Positions 1-10,626 of a stretch of 64,000 bases of DNA are shown here, in pieces. The DNA lies in assembly GCA_030765065.1 (NCBI GenBank), contig CM060977.1:91219795-91283794 (forward strand), written 5' to 3'. Each line of letters opens with the position of its first letter. Position 1 is the first letter of the stretch. The notes beneath the pieces are model-generated. The model did not search any database. It worked only from the letters and a program-made list of their open reading frames with translations, and was not told the origin of the DNA. This DNA is from Deroplatys truncata. Lineage: Eukaryota > Arthropoda > Insecta > Mantodea > Mantidae. The translations under genes and the position numbers were made by a program.

Positions 1-178
1 AGAAACAAAAGCAACTGAATGGAGAGTGGCAAATATGAAACTTGTATTGTAAACAACTGCCAGCAGCACGGAAACAAGAATTTAAAAAAAAAATATGATA
101 TGTAAAACACAATTAACGTTGAATATTTTTCTAAATATTACATGTACATGTTCATATTTTTAAAGGTTATTGTGTTTT

Positions 179-957
179 TACTTTCTGTGCCACATAGATA
201 GTCGATACTGAGATTTCACCAGAAATACATGTTGTATCCAAAAAAATCACTTTAAGAAAAAGGTTGCATATGCGTATGTCTGTGAACAGCATAACTCAAA
301 AATGAAAAGTTGGATAACACCAAACTTACTATTTAGGTTCATTACCTTCCAAAGAACTACCTTTTGCATGGAACATTTTTCGAACATTTTTTATTTTCTA
401 AAAAATGGCTAATGATTTTGATTAAAATATCATGTATTAAAGATATTTACAAACCAATAAAATGTATACCTTGAATTTTCTGGAAATAGCCTTCGAAATC
501 CTCTTCATTCGGAAGAAATTTTGTATAATCTTATATAACTGGTAAACATTAAGCGATAGAGGAAAAAGTGCTTCACAAAAAGTGTAGTTCACTTTAAAAC
601 ACACAATTTATTCCAAATAACCTTTTATCTGTCATTAGCCATTTCAACATACTGATTATTAATGGTCTGAATTGTTCATTACTTGGTCATTCTTTAAAGT
701 CCTTTCAACATTCAGTTGTTTCTTGCGATTGCATGGAAACAGTATGGAATTTTAAGGCCAGCATATAGCGTCCAGTTCTTAAACATTTGACTATCGCTGA
801 CCTCTTTGTATCTATAACAGAGTGTGTAATGGAGCTATTTCTGCAAAGGTTTATTTGGATTAAAATAAAGTAGATAAAAAAACAAGCTTTAGTAAGAAGG
901 GTTTGTATAACCACTATAAAGATATAAGGTAAAGAAAGTCATATGAATGTAGCACAT
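179..957 (-). repeat. Rep-A copy 1 (unclassified ~0.83-kb dispersed repeat)
   Basis: This is one of about a dozen copies of a family I call Rep-A. A full unit is about 820-840 bp. It opens a few bases inside its edge with GACTTTCTCTACC and closes with GGTAGAGAAAGTAAA, so the ends form a short inverted repeat. Recognisable internal phrases include AAATACCAAGTTTGGTATTT, GAGTTATGCTGTTCACAGAC and TCAAAACATGTATTTCTGG. This copy is inverted: TACTTTCT near 179 is the right end and AAAGAAAGTCATATG near 935 is the left end. No conserved protein is encoded; the short open frames drift between copies. It may be a non-autonomous DNA transposon, but I cannot assign a superfamily. Confidence 0.75.
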
Positions 958-2963
958 CAAAATTATTTTTTTACTTTTGAATAAGCACACTCCCACCATA
1001 TATATATCAATGGTGTTACAGCCAAGTGCCATATTCCTTAATTCATACATTTTTCTGGAAAGCAAAAGGAATGATTTGGTGGTTGTAAATATGGAATAAA
1101 GAGCGCACTGTCCAGACAATATGGAAATATTTGTACTTGTTTTAGTGAATATTATTTTTTTTTTGTCTGCTAAGTGGGGTGATGGGTCAAATTTCTATTT
1201 TGCACAATTTTAAAACTACATACTTAATTTTTTTGTACACATATTTAGGGTGATATGTGGAACTATTTGCCAGAGTTTCATTTTTGTATGCCAATTAGTT
1301 TTTGAATTACTGAAAATATTAGTTAAAAAGTTTGCAAATTTATAAATGAAATACATTCTCTACACTTTTTTGAAAAAAAGTTTGCAATTTTTTTTTACAA
1401 AACCACAAACTCATTTAGAAAATCTTGGCGCATGGGTTTTGTAATATGTTAATTTTAAGGGAAATTTTAAAAAAATATGACCTGCATAGCAAAAATTCCA
1501 AAATGTTTGCAATCACTACACACATTTTATTTTTTATCTCAAAAAGTACTAAGTTAATCCTGGATTCCATGTGTCAAGTTTCTTTGCTATGCTTTTTAGA
1601 ATGCACAGTAAAAATTTCAGCCCTCTTAACACCTAATTTGTGGATGTAATTTGGTTTTGAATGAATAAAAGTGTAGCAAAAATTAAAGTGAGGAAAAATG
1701 AGTTTCAAGGTTTGCATGCAGTTAACCATAAATAATGACTTGTAGATTTTCCTAGAAGTGTCCAGCTTAGATGTGTAACTTTTACTCTTTTTTTCATTAC
1801 AAGTATTGCAAATCAGTTTTAATTTATGGCATAAGCCAAGTCTTTCAGTGCCAAGTCCGATGTACAAACGCTTTTGATTGTGGTCATTACAGTTCAGGTC
1901 ATTCATCAATGATGACAGTAAAACTGGGGTCCACCAATATAGTCTTCAATATTTACAGCAGGTATATGTTCACAATTATCCTACAGCTGTTTCTGACTTA
2001 AATATTTCTTTTGTACCTCACATTACTGCTCATCTAACCTTTCATCACAGTATTATTTATATTATTTACACTTGTTTCTGGCTCATGTAAAAGAAACGAC
2101 ATTTAATTTGATGTTACACGACATCTACCAGCAGAGCAGCTGTTGCTATGTTATACTGATCACGGTGGCTCAGTAAAAAACTAACAGAAACTAACCTTCA
2201 TGGAAAAAATCCCACAAAAATCTGGGGGAAAAAAAAACGGATATTTTTTCCATGCAGCGATTTCAGCACCTGACATGCCTTCTCAGGGATATTTAAGGAC
2301 CGTAGACCTTTAAATATGATGTCATTACATTAACTTCCAGGCACTGTAGTGCTTTAAAACTTTGCATATATGCACTTCAAACCACCTAGTATTTTTTGGT
2401 ACAAAGAAAAATAAAATGTGAAATTTTGTCACTTTTGGCCACATTTTCACCCATTTCCCCCCTTAAAAGCCATTGATCACCACTTAAAAGTATAATATAT
2501 AATGTAATTAATGCTACATAAAGTGGAAAAAATGTGTGTGTCCTAAAACATATGAGAAGATTAAGCAAAATATTTTACAAAATTTTTTGGTTGGTATTCA
2601 TGAATTTTAGAATACAGCTGGTGTATCAATTGTGGAGTAGGGTTTTCATATAAGCCATGACTTGTGCTTGTTCAGACTTTAAACAAAGGGGTGCAAGGCT
2701 AAGTTTTCTCCCATTAGAGAGAGTACTTCAAGGGTGGTTTACCGCTGTCTTTCAAGTATTGATTGCATAAAAGAAATAAAAAGGGAAGCACTTGTGCCAA
2801 AATTGGAAAAGTTTTACAAATTTTCAGAAGTATATACACTTTCACAGAAATGTGCAAAGAATATTATCCCAATTTCAGGGAACATGTAACAATACTGCAG
2901 ACATATGCATCAGTTCGGGCCAGATTCTGTAGTCAGATCTAACATTGGTAAGCTGTATCAAGG
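958..2963. other. AT-rich sequence without a confident feature; probably Gld2 intron
   Basis: I see no recognisable gene or transposon here. At 1890-2090 there is an open frame on the + strand after an acceptor-like CATTACAG, with a donor-like CAGGTATATG at about 1959. The predicted peptide matches nothing I know, so it is only a weak candidate for an upstream exon. A short AAAAAAAAC run lies near 2229 and a T-rich stretch near 1150. Confidence 0.4.
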
Positions 2964-3029
2964 TATTGGGTTGTCTCATAAGTAATATCAGTTTAAGTTT
3001 GGTGTTTTATAAAATAGAATTGGTTTTAT
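2964..3029 (+). mobile_element. mariner element, 5' terminal fragment
   Basis: TATTGGGTTGTCTCATAAGT resembles the terminal inverted repeat of mariner elements. It is followed by a short AT-rich leader that stops where the Penelope palindrome begins. The mariner sequence resumes at 5249 with the rest of the leader and the N-terminal transposase region, so the palindrome appears to have inserted into a mariner copy. The TIR identification is by resemblance only. Confidence 0.55.
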
Positions 3030-3116
3030 TTTAAAATAGAGAGTTGAGGGTTGTTACACTACATCACTATGATAAACTTACTTGAACGCGTTTCGGGAGA
3101 CGGCTTGTCCCCATCG

Positions 3117-4135
3117 TCAGCATTCTCTCTCAACTGATATTTGCCGGTCATCGTCTGGGGGATGTGTGTGGTTTGTGGTGTTCTCTGGTGCTGGGCTGAT
3201 GAACCTCCAAAGGCTGTTGGGTGGCGGCAGTTCAAAATTCATTAGGTGATTCCTGTGTTTGACAATATGTATTTTTTCCCAGATGTCCAATTCATTGCTG
3301 CTGTTGATCGGTTTTAAGAGTTTTATGTTTGGAGTGATATCATGGTTTGAAGACCAGAAATGATGTGCTACTGCTGATTTATCTTGCTGCTTTTGGTAAA
3401 TGCATCTCATATGCTCTTTAAGTCTTATTTCAAGATTTCTTTTTGTTCTTCCTATATATACCAGGTTACATTCATTACAATCAATTTGATATATACCAGC
3501 TGATTTATCGTTGGGGATAGGATCTTTTGTTCTGTTGCATAGTAGTTTCTGTATGTTGTGGTTATTCTGTGGAGACAGGGTGATGTTGTATTTTTTGAAA
3601 ATCCTTTGAAATTTATGATGTGTCCAAGGGTGATAAGTGAATTTTCTATATGCTTGTGGTTTTTGTTGTCTGAGTAATGTAGTCATTTGTTGGATGTATT
3701 TCTGTCTTTCAAACCTTTTTATCTTCTTATCTATTGTTTTTTTCTGGTATCCATTCATAGTGGCTATGTTGATAATGTGTTGGTATTCTTTCTGGTATTC
3801 CTCTTTCTCCATTGGTATATGTACTAACCTGTTTGTAATACTATTTAAAATTGCATGTTTGTGGCTTGTAGGATTGTAGCTATTATTTTTAATGTAGTTT
3901 TCTGTGTGCGTTGGTTTTCTGTAAATGCCAAACGTTAGTTTGTTGTGTGCATTATTTCTGATGATCCTGATGTCTAGGTAAGGTAATTGGCCATTTTCTT
4001 CTTTTTCCATTGTGAATTTTATAGATCTTTTTTGTAAATTTAATAATTTCAAAGCATCTTCTGAAAGTTTTTTTGGAACAATAGCAAAAATATCATCTAC
4101 ATATCTATACCAGGTTTTGAATAGATGTGGGAAAG
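3117..4135 (-). pseudogene. Penelope RT C-terminus plus GIY-YIG endonuclease, left arm (5'-truncated)
   Basis: The open frame reads leftward from the palindrome centre and is the mirror of the right-arm frame. It starts inside the reverse transcriptase, just before the catalytic YVDD, and runs through the GIY-YIG domain to a stop at 3117. Upstream RT motifs are missing, so the copy cannot be autonomous. The frame is open over its whole length, which suggests recent origin. Transcription through both arms would produce a hairpin RNA. Its 3' flank carries the conserved Penelope tail with CGTTTCGGGAGACGG. Confidence 0.85.
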
Positions 4136-4142
4136 AATTTAT

Positions 4143-5161
4143 CTTTCCCACATCTATTCAAAACCTGGTATAGATATGTAGATGATATTTTTGCTATTGT
4201 TCCAAAAAAACTTTCAGAAGATGCTTTGAAATTATTAAATTTACAAAAAAGATCTATAAAATTCACAATGGAAAAAGAAGAAAATGGCCAATTACCTTAC
4301 CTAGACATCAGGATCATCAGAAATAATGCACACAACAAACTAACGTTTGGCATTTACAGAAAACCAACGCACACAGAAAACTACATTAAAAATAATAGCT
4401 ACAATCCTACAAGCCACAAACATGCAATTTTAAATAGTATTACAAACAGGTTAGTACATATACCAATGGAGAAAGAGGAATACCAGAAAGAATACCAACA
4501 CATTATCAACATAGCCACTATGAATGGATACCAGAAAAAAACAATAGATAAGAAGATAAAAAGGTTTGAAAGACAGAAATACATCCAACAAATGACTACA
4601 TTACTCAGACAACAAAAACCACAAGCATATAGAAAATTCACTTATCACCCTTGGACACATCATAAATTTCAAAGGATTTTCAAAAAATACAACATCACCC
4701 TGTCTCCACAGAATAACCACAACATACAGAAACTACTATGCAACAGAACAAAAGATCCTATCCCCAACGATAAATCAGCTGGTATATATCAAATTGATTG
4801 TAATGAATGTAACCTGGTATATATAGGAAGAACAAAAAGAAATCTTGAAATAAGACTTAAAGAGCATATGAGATGCATTTACCAAAAGCAGCAAGATAAA
4901 TCAGCAGTAGCACATCATTTCTGGTCTTCAAACCATGATATCACTCCAAACATAAAACTCTTAAAACCGATCAACAGCAGCAATGAATTGGACATCTGGG
5001 AAAAAATACATATTGTCAAACACAGGAATCACCTAATGAATTTTGAACTGCCACCACCCAACAGCCTTTGGAGGTTCATCAGCCCAGCACCAGAGAACAC
5101 CACAAACCACACACATCCCCCAGACGATGACCGGCAAATATCAGTTGAGAGAGAATGCTGA
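4143..5161 (+). pseudogene. Penelope RT C-terminus plus GIY-YIG endonuclease, right arm (5'-truncated)
   Basis: The frame is open from about 4127 (a GTG, not ATG, across the palindrome centre) to TGA at 5159-5161, about 344 codons. Numbered from 4127, the RT motif C YVDD is at residues 17-20. After the thumb and a basic linker comes the GIY-YIG nuclease: GIY at 219-221, a CNEC cysteine pair at 225-228, YIG at 232-234, and the conserved Arg and His in RLKEH at about 243-247. Downstream Glu residues in NELDIWEK (about 286-293) are the likely metal-binding position. The Cys pair between GIY and YIG is typical of canonical Penelope elements. The first RT motifs are missing. Confidence 0.88.
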
Positions 5162-5248
5162 CGATGGGGACAAGCCGTCTCCCGAAACGCGTTCAAGTAA
5201 GTTTATCATAGTGATGTAGTGTAACAACCCTCAACTCTCTATTTTAAA

Positions 5249-5640
5249 TTATGACACATCACTGTTACAAGCTTCTAAATCTTCAAACATTGAGAGAATT
5301 GGTTTTCTTTGGTTCGCTAATGCTATTTACAGGATGCCATGGCTAGTATTGAATATATTGCGAGAATGTGTCAGTGTAATACACAATCACAAAATGAAAG
5401 CTACAAAGCTACAGTCCTTCTAAAGCACTACTGGAAACAAAGCTGCTACCGTGGCTCGAAAAATATGTGAAGTGGAAGGAGAAGGTGTGAGCGTGTGGCA
5501 CAACGATGGTTCCAATGTTTCAACACTGGAGAAGAAAACACTAAAGATTTACCACGTTCTGGAAGACCTAAATTATGGGATATTGAGAATACCTGCAGAG
5601 TTATGGAAGAAAAACTTTGTGTAGTAGGATGAAACTGCTA
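5249..5640 (+). pseudogene. mariner transposase N-terminal fragment
   Basis: After the palindrome the mariner leader resumes. A start-like ATGGCTAGTATTG at about 5339 precedes a degenerate N-terminal region. In shifting frames it shows the mariner helix-turn-helix signature: RKICEVEGEG, then AQRWFQCFNTGEENTKD, then LPRSGRP near 5555-5570. At least two frameshifts are needed to read it. The catalytic DDD domain is absent, because the copy stops near 5640 where another Penelope fragment begins. Assigned by resemblance to mariner/SETMAR N-termini. Confidence 0.75.
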
Positions 5641-5659
5641 TTCTTTATACAGTTATCTT

Positions 5660-5938
5660 AGCATGTAGTCAACAAAAAACTAGCTGAAGATGCACTCAAC
5701 TCTTACACATGAAAACTCAGGAAATGAAAGTTCACTATGGATAACTCAAGAGAACACACGTTTCCATTTTTTGGACCTTAAGGTTATAAGGAAGGGTAAG
5801 AAATTGGAATGTGGAATTTTAAGAAGAGATACCCATACGGATGACCATTTGAAAGCCAAGAGCTTCAACCCAACTAGTCACAAGAATGCAATCATCCACA
5901 GTTTACTACACAGACTACCCAAGATACCATTAAACTAA
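5660..5938 (+). pseudogene. Penelope-like RT/linker fragment
   Basis: The frame from about 5670 contains LAEDALN, then FHFLDLKVIRKGKKLECGIL, then SFNPTSHKNAIIHSLLHRL, ending at a stop at 5936-5938. These match, in order, the post-YVDD region of the palindrome protein (LSEDALKLL, LPYLDIRIIR, YNPTSHKHAILNSITNRL). It is a diverged, separate Penelope copy lacking the GIY-YIG domain. It ends abruptly at the next Rep-A copy. Confidence 0.75.
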
Positions 5939-5940
5939 AT

Positions 5941-6662
5941 CTGATGTGATACATTCATATGACTTTGTCTACCCACTATCATTTGTTAGTGGGTATACAA
6001 ACTATTCTTGCTAAAGCTTATTTTTCCATTTACTACATTTTAATCCAAATAAACCTTTGCAGAAATAGCTACATTACACATTTAGTTATAGATACAAAGG
6101 GAACAGCGATGATCAGGTATTTAAGAATTGGACACTATATATGCTGGCCTTAAAAATCCCTACTGATTCCATGCTGACAACTGAATGTTGAGAGGATTTC
6201 AAGACAATGGCCAAGTATTGAACAATTCAAACCATTAATAATAGATATCTCATAAATGGATGATGCCACAAAAAAAGTTATTTGGAATAAATTGTGTGTT
6301 TTAGAAAGATCTACACTTTTTGTGAAATACGTTTTTGTCTATCACTTAAGTTTAAAGAGATTATACAAAATTCCTTCTGAATGAAGAGGACCTCAAAGGC
6401 TATTCTCAGAAAATTCAAGATATACATTTTACTTGTCACGTAAATATCTGTAATATATGCTATTTTAATCAAAATAATTAGCCCTTTTTTATAAAATAAA
6501 AAATTTCGGAAAATCTTCCATATAAAGGGTAGATTGGGGTGGTAGGGATTTTCTTGTTGCATCTTTGGGAGGTATTGAACATAAATGCCAAGTTTGTTGT
6601 TTATCCAACTTTTCATTTTTGAGTTATGCTGTTCACAGACACACAAATGGACGTTTTTCTAA
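5941..6662 (+). repeat. Rep-A copy 2 (3' truncated)
   Basis: It starts with TGATACATTCATATGACTT and keeps the family's internal order through GAGTTATGCTGTTCACAGAC near 6623. It then stops short of the usual right end, because copy 3 begins immediately at about 6663. This may be a nested insertion or a tandem junction. Confidence 0.75.
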
Positions 6663-7596
6663 AAATTTGATGTGTTACACTCACATGACTTTCTCTACTC
6701 TTGTACAAACTATTTTTACAAATGCTTATTCTCCATCTACTTCATATTAATCGAGATAAACATTTGCAGAAACTGTCTTATTGCTAACTTTCTTGTAGGT
6801 GCAAGAGGAATATGGTAGGCTTTAAGCGATAGTCAAATCTTTTAAGAGCTGGTTGCTATGTGGAGCATTCCATCCTCTTTGTATGTCCAGGACAAAAAAA
6901 AAAGTATAAGTATTGGAAAATTCAAACAAATAACGAATATCTCGGAAATAATTCACCCCACCAAAAAAAGTATATGACATAAATTGTGTTTTAACGAGCT
7001 GTACATTTTTTATGTAGAACACTTTTGTCTATCTCTTATGGTTTACCAATTATGCAAAAGCCATTCAGAATGAAGAAGACTTTTTGAGACATTCTCAGAA
7101 AATTTAAGATGTACATTTTATTTGTCTGAAAATATCTTAAATATATGATATTTTAATTGAAATTAAGTCATTTTTGAGAAAACCAAAATTTTTGAAAAAT
7201 GTTCCATGTAAAAGGTAGTCAAGAAAATCTCCATGCCACATCTTTTAAGGATACTAAACCTAAAAACCAAGTTTGGTATTTATCCGACTTTTAATTTTTG
7301 AGGTATGCTGTTCACATACACACATCCACACACGTGGACCTTTTTCTAAAAATGTTTTTTTTGTTTTTTTTTTTAATTCAGGGGCCATCAAAGCATGTAT
7401 TTCCAGTGAAATCTCGATATCAAATTTTGGGTAGAATGCAATACTTCCCCTACTTACTATTTGTAGTTCAGAAAGTAAAAGGTTTTTTTTTTATTCAGGG
7501 GACCTCAAAACATATATTTCTGCTGAAATCTTGATATCAAATTTTTGGGTGGAATGCAACACCACTCTTCCTACCATGTACGTGGTAGAGAAAATA
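6663..7596 (+). repeat. Rep-A copy 3, with duplicated right end
   Basis: This copy belongs to a subfamily beginning TGATGTGTTACACTCACATG and continuing CTACTCTTGTACAAACTATT. The terminal segment is present twice in tandem: TCAGGGGCCATCAAAGCATG to TAGTTCAGAAAGTAAAAG (about 7379-7482), then TCAGGGGACCTCAAAACATA to GTGGTAGAGAAAATAAAAAG (about 7496-7600). Confidence 0.75.
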
Positions 7597-7710
7597 AAAA
7601 GGGCTTATCCATATAAGAATAAGTGCTGAGAATAATAGTTTCAACAAGAAATCTAGTTTAAAAAAAAACTCAAAACAATAGAAAGAAAAAAAAAACGTAA
7701 TATCTTAAAT

Positions 7711-7930
7711 TTGCATGGCTTTCTCTACCAACTTGCATTTCATTTTCAAGTCATGTTGTGCACATACACACACACTTTTTCTCTCCCTCTCCTCCCCCTT
7801 CCTTACTTATCAGATTCATGAGTCCCAAAATATATATTTCTGATAAAATCTTGATATTAACTTTTTGTGTGGAATGCAATACTGTCTCAGTCTACTTTAG
7901 TTTGATAGGTGGTAGAAAAAGTAAAAATAA
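7711..7930 (+). repeat. Rep-A copy 4 (internally deleted)
   Basis: Only the two ends of the unit remain. CATGGCTTTCTCTACCAACT is near 7714, and the right-end segment runs from TCAAGTCATGTTGTGCACAT to GGTGGTAGAAAAAGTAAAAA. The central ~600 bp are missing. It lies about 75 bp upstream of the first visible Gld2 exon. Confidence 0.65.
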
Positions 7931-8003
7931 AATAAAGCAAGGCTGAACAATCTTGCAATATTCTGCATTATATCTAATAGTAATTGGGTTTGTTGTTGTG
8001 TAG

Positions 8004-8181
8004 GTGGTGTGTCCCCGCCAGTTTTACCTTGTCTTCATCGTATGTACCAGGGTAAATTTACGCCACACTCGGAAATCCAGTCCATCGACATACACGAAGA
8101 TCTGCGACCCTTTAAATCGGAAAATGCTCAGTCATTGGGTGAACTTCTTTATGAATTACTACGCTATTATGTGGAATTTGA
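8004..8181 (+). CDS. Gld2: GLD2-family poly(A) RNA polymerase, PAP-associated domain exon
   Basis: GLD2-type enzymes are non-canonical cytoplasmic nucleotidyltransferases that extend mRNA poly(A) tails, notably of dormant germline and neuronal mRNAs. This exon begins after the acceptor TGTTGTGTAG (8003) with two bases completing a split codon, and encodes 58 residues from GVSPPVLPCLH to LLYELLRYYVEF. It ends at the donor GA|GTAAGT (8181/8182). The phrase ENAQSLGELLYELLRYY is the helix typical of the PAP-associated domain, which follows the catalytic palm. The GS and DxD catalytic motifs are not in the window; they must lie in exons further upstream. The phase joins the next exon to give VEFDFSQYAISVR. 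Drosophila has two such genes, Gld2 and wispy, and I cannot tell which orthologue this is. Confidence 0.88.
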
Positions 8182-8280
8182 GTAAGTAGTTTCTTTTTTT
8201 GCATGAAACTGCAATGTAAATCTTTTCACACAAATCTAAAATTAATATTTAATATATGTCCTAACTGATAATGATTTTAG

Positions 8281-8396
8281 TTTCAGTCAGTATGCCATCT
8301 CCGTGCGCTTAGCTTCCCGTATTCCCATTGATGAATGTCGCAGGGCCAGATCGTATAAGAATGATCCCCATCAATGGAAGTATTTATGTATTGAAG
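8281..8396 (+). CDS. Gld2: GLD2-family poly(A) RNA polymerase, second visible exon
   Basis: It follows a 99-bp intron. After the acceptor ATGATTTTAG (8280), one base completes the Asp codon split by that intron. The exon then encodes FSQYAISVRLASRIPIDE and RSYKNDPHQWKYLCIE, and stops at the donor GAAG|GTAAGC (8396/8397). AISVR and HQWKYLCIE match conserved blocks of the GLD2/wispy C-terminal PAP-associated domain. The hanging G is completed by AA of the exon at 30274, giving the family signature LCIEEPFD across a 21,877-bp intron. No frameshifts or stops are seen, so I take this to be a functional gene. Confidence 0.9.
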
Positions 8397-8487
8397 GTAA
8401 GCATAGCGAGGTTTATGAAAATATTTTTATTTTGCTTACTATTCATATTAAGTGTGGCAGAGAAAATCTATGCATTCACTTGAAGAT

Positions 8488-9308
8488 CTGATACGTTACA
8501 TTCACTTGACTTTCTCTAACCTCTATTGTTTATTACTGGGTATATGGATTATTCTTACAAAAGTTTATTTTTATATCTACTTTATTTTAATCCAGGTTAC
8601 AGTAGTTACATTAAACATTTTGTTAGGATACAAAGAGAACAGCGATAGTCAAATGTTTAAGAACTGGACACCATATGCTGTCTTAAAATTCCAGCTTCCA
8701 TGACATCACGAGAAACAGATGAAAATTGATGGGACTTAAAAAGAATGAAGTATTGAACAAATTGAACCATTAATAACGGATATCTCAGAAATGGCTTATG
8801 CCACAAAAGAAGTTATTTGAAATAAATTGTGTGCCTTAAAGAGATCTACATTTTTTGTGTAGTACATTTTTGTCTATCACAACATTTACAAGTTATTTAA
8901 GATTATAAAAAATTCCTTCAGAATGAAGAGGACTTCACACGCTATTGTCAGAAAGTTCAAGATATATATTTTATTTGCCATGTAAATAATTTTAATATAT
9001 GGTTAGAGCCATTTTTTAGAAAATAAAAATTTTTGAAAAATGTTCCATGTAAAAGGGTAGTGGGGAATTTTCTTGAAAATCTTTGTGTCGCATCTTTGGA
9101 AGGTACTGAACTTAAATACCAAGTCTGGTCTCCAACTTTTTGTTTTCGAGTTATGCTTTTCACAGACACACACATGGACCTTTTTCTAAAAATGCTTTTT
9201 TTCAGACTCATGAGCCTCAAAGCATGCATTTCTGGTGACATCTCAATATCATATTTTTGGGTGAAATGCAATATCTTCTCTATCTACTAAGTACATCGTA
9301 GAAAGTAA
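8488..9308 (+). repeat. Rep-A copy 5 (near full length)
   Basis: It runs from CTGATACGTTACATTCACTT to TACATCGTAGAAAGTAAACA, 821 bp, with all internal landmarks in order. Together with copy 9 (44830-45668) it defines the full unit. An 85-codon open frame at 9033-9290 is not conserved in frame between copies, so I do not treat it as coding. Confidence 0.8.
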
Positions 9309-9311
9309 ACA

Positions 9312-9656
9312 ATCTGATATGTTACATTTACATTAATTTCTCTACCCACTATCATTTATTTTGATATACAAACTATTCTTACAAAAGTTTATTTTTCTAT
9401 CTACTTCATGCTAATAGAGATAAACCTTTGCAAGATAGTGAAGATAGTGGAACTTTGGAGGATAGCGAACTTAAACACTACATTTGGTATTTATGAGACA
9501 TTTTATTTTTGAATTACGCCATTCACACACATGCACAAGAAACTTTTTTCTGAAAATACTTTTTTGGGCAGGAGGCGTTTAAGGGTGGCTCAAAACCTGT
9601 ATTTCTGGTGGAAGTTTGGGTAGAATACTATACTTCCTCTACTTACTGTAACCAGA
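9312..9656 (+). repeat. Rep-A copy 6 (internally deleted)
   Basis: It begins directly after copy 5 with ATCTGATATGTTACATTTAC. Most of the centre is missing, and it ends near CTTCCTCTACTTACTGTA, where LINE-like sequence takes over. Confidence 0.65.
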
Positions 9657-10205
9657 TATGAAAGAGAAGGTTTAGCATGAGTAAGAACAGCAGCAATGTT
9701 CCTTAGAGGGAGGGAATTGAAACATGTGTCTTATGTGGAGAAAAGGAGAATAAGATACATTACTTGGTAGGAAATGTAAAGAGTTAGAGAAGTTGAGACA
9801 GGATGTTTGGGATCCAAAATGAGCAAGGAAATGGTAGCTCTAAAAATATTAACAATTAAGGGAGGAAAAAGAAGCAAGGATTTGGGGGAGTTTTCAAAGA
9901 AAATCACAAGGGAAAAAAAAAGGTAAGTAAAACAAAACAAACAAACAAAAAAAGAGGAAAGGAGCAGGAAGAGCAAGAGAAAGGAGAATAATGAGAAAGT
10001 AGGAATCACGGAAGTGGAAAGGGAAGGAAAGGAATAAGGACTAATTGAATGTCAAAGGGCCAGGGTGCTAGCCACAAAGTAGCCCTTATAAGGAAGGAAA
10101 AGCAGACTTAATTTGTACTAGAATGTAAGTAGTTTTAAGACGTGACATAAATATATTTAACATTTTTGTATGATGTTTGGTACAAATAAATATTCTATTC
10201 TATTG
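9657..10205 (+). pseudogene. LINE 3' end (C-terminal Cys knuckle and 3' UTR)
   Basis: At 9725-9790 a frame reads TCVLCGEKENKIHYLVG followed by KELEKLRQDVW after a small shift. This is the Cys/His knuckle found at the C-terminus of many non-LTR retrotransposon reverse transcriptases. An A/G-rich 3' UTR follows, ending with AATAAATATTCTATTCTATT at about 10184-10203, a terminal short repeat common at LINE 3' ends. No RT core remains. Its purine-rich style is similar to the LINE ORF1 at 14.3 kb, so the two may be separated ends of one family. Confidence 0.6.
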
Positions 10206-10600
10206 TTCTTTTTTCTGTAAGTATGTAGTAAGGAAAGTAAAAAAATGTATTCTCTGGTTAGAACAGAATATATCAAAAGCCTATATTGAATGGAAGTCAA
10301 AGTATATGTGTAAAGATTGTTTTCCTTGAATATGATACAATTTTCTGGATTTAGCTGTTGAAAGAAAAAAAAAAGAAAGAGAAAAAAAAAGATGAAGCAA
10401 TTAATTGATTTTGGTGACATGCTTAGATTCTCAGATTTCATTACATGGGTAGATTATTTTAACATTTGCATTTTTGTATGCAACATGTACAGTGTTATTA
10501 AAATTAAAGTATACGAATGTTCCTACAGCCATTAAATGCTGAAAAGTATTTTTTGATAAGCCATGGTTTCAAAGACTATGGGGGAAATAAATGAGTTTAG
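10206..10600. other. AT-rich intronic sequence, nothing recognised
   Basis: There is an A/G-rich patch at about 10365-10395 and no coding signal. A (TTTA)n run follows at 10627-10647. Confidence 0.4.
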
Positions 10601-10626
10601 ATAAATGAATGAAGTGGAGAAGGATA

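Larger units (their letters stand above)
3030..5248. mobile_element. Penelope-like element pair: 2.2-kb head-to-head palindrome
   Basis: Two 1,106-bp arms (3030-4135 and 4143-5248) are reverse complements separated by a 7-bp spacer, AATTTAT. Each arm is the 3' half of a canonical Penelope-like element: the end of the reverse transcriptase from YVDD onward, the linker, the GIY-YIG endonuclease and a 3' tail ending ACTCTCTATTTTAAA. The two reading frames encode the same protein apart from the residues that cross the spacer, so the arms are nearly or fully identical. Penelope elements are known for inverted and tandem partial copies. An assembly fold-back artefact is possible, but two further, diverged head-to-head pairs in this window make a biological origin reasonable. 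Confidence 0.85.

Noticed and set aside
1425-1909. Overlapping frames near the start of the window as upstream Gld2 exons
   Set aside because: None contains the GS or DxD palm motifs or the helix expected before the 8004 exon, and no phase-compatible donor was found.
3637-3879. Hydrophobic 80-codon frame, present again at 4399-4641 on the other strand
   Set aside because: It is the antisense shadow of the Penelope linker region, duplicated because of the palindrome.
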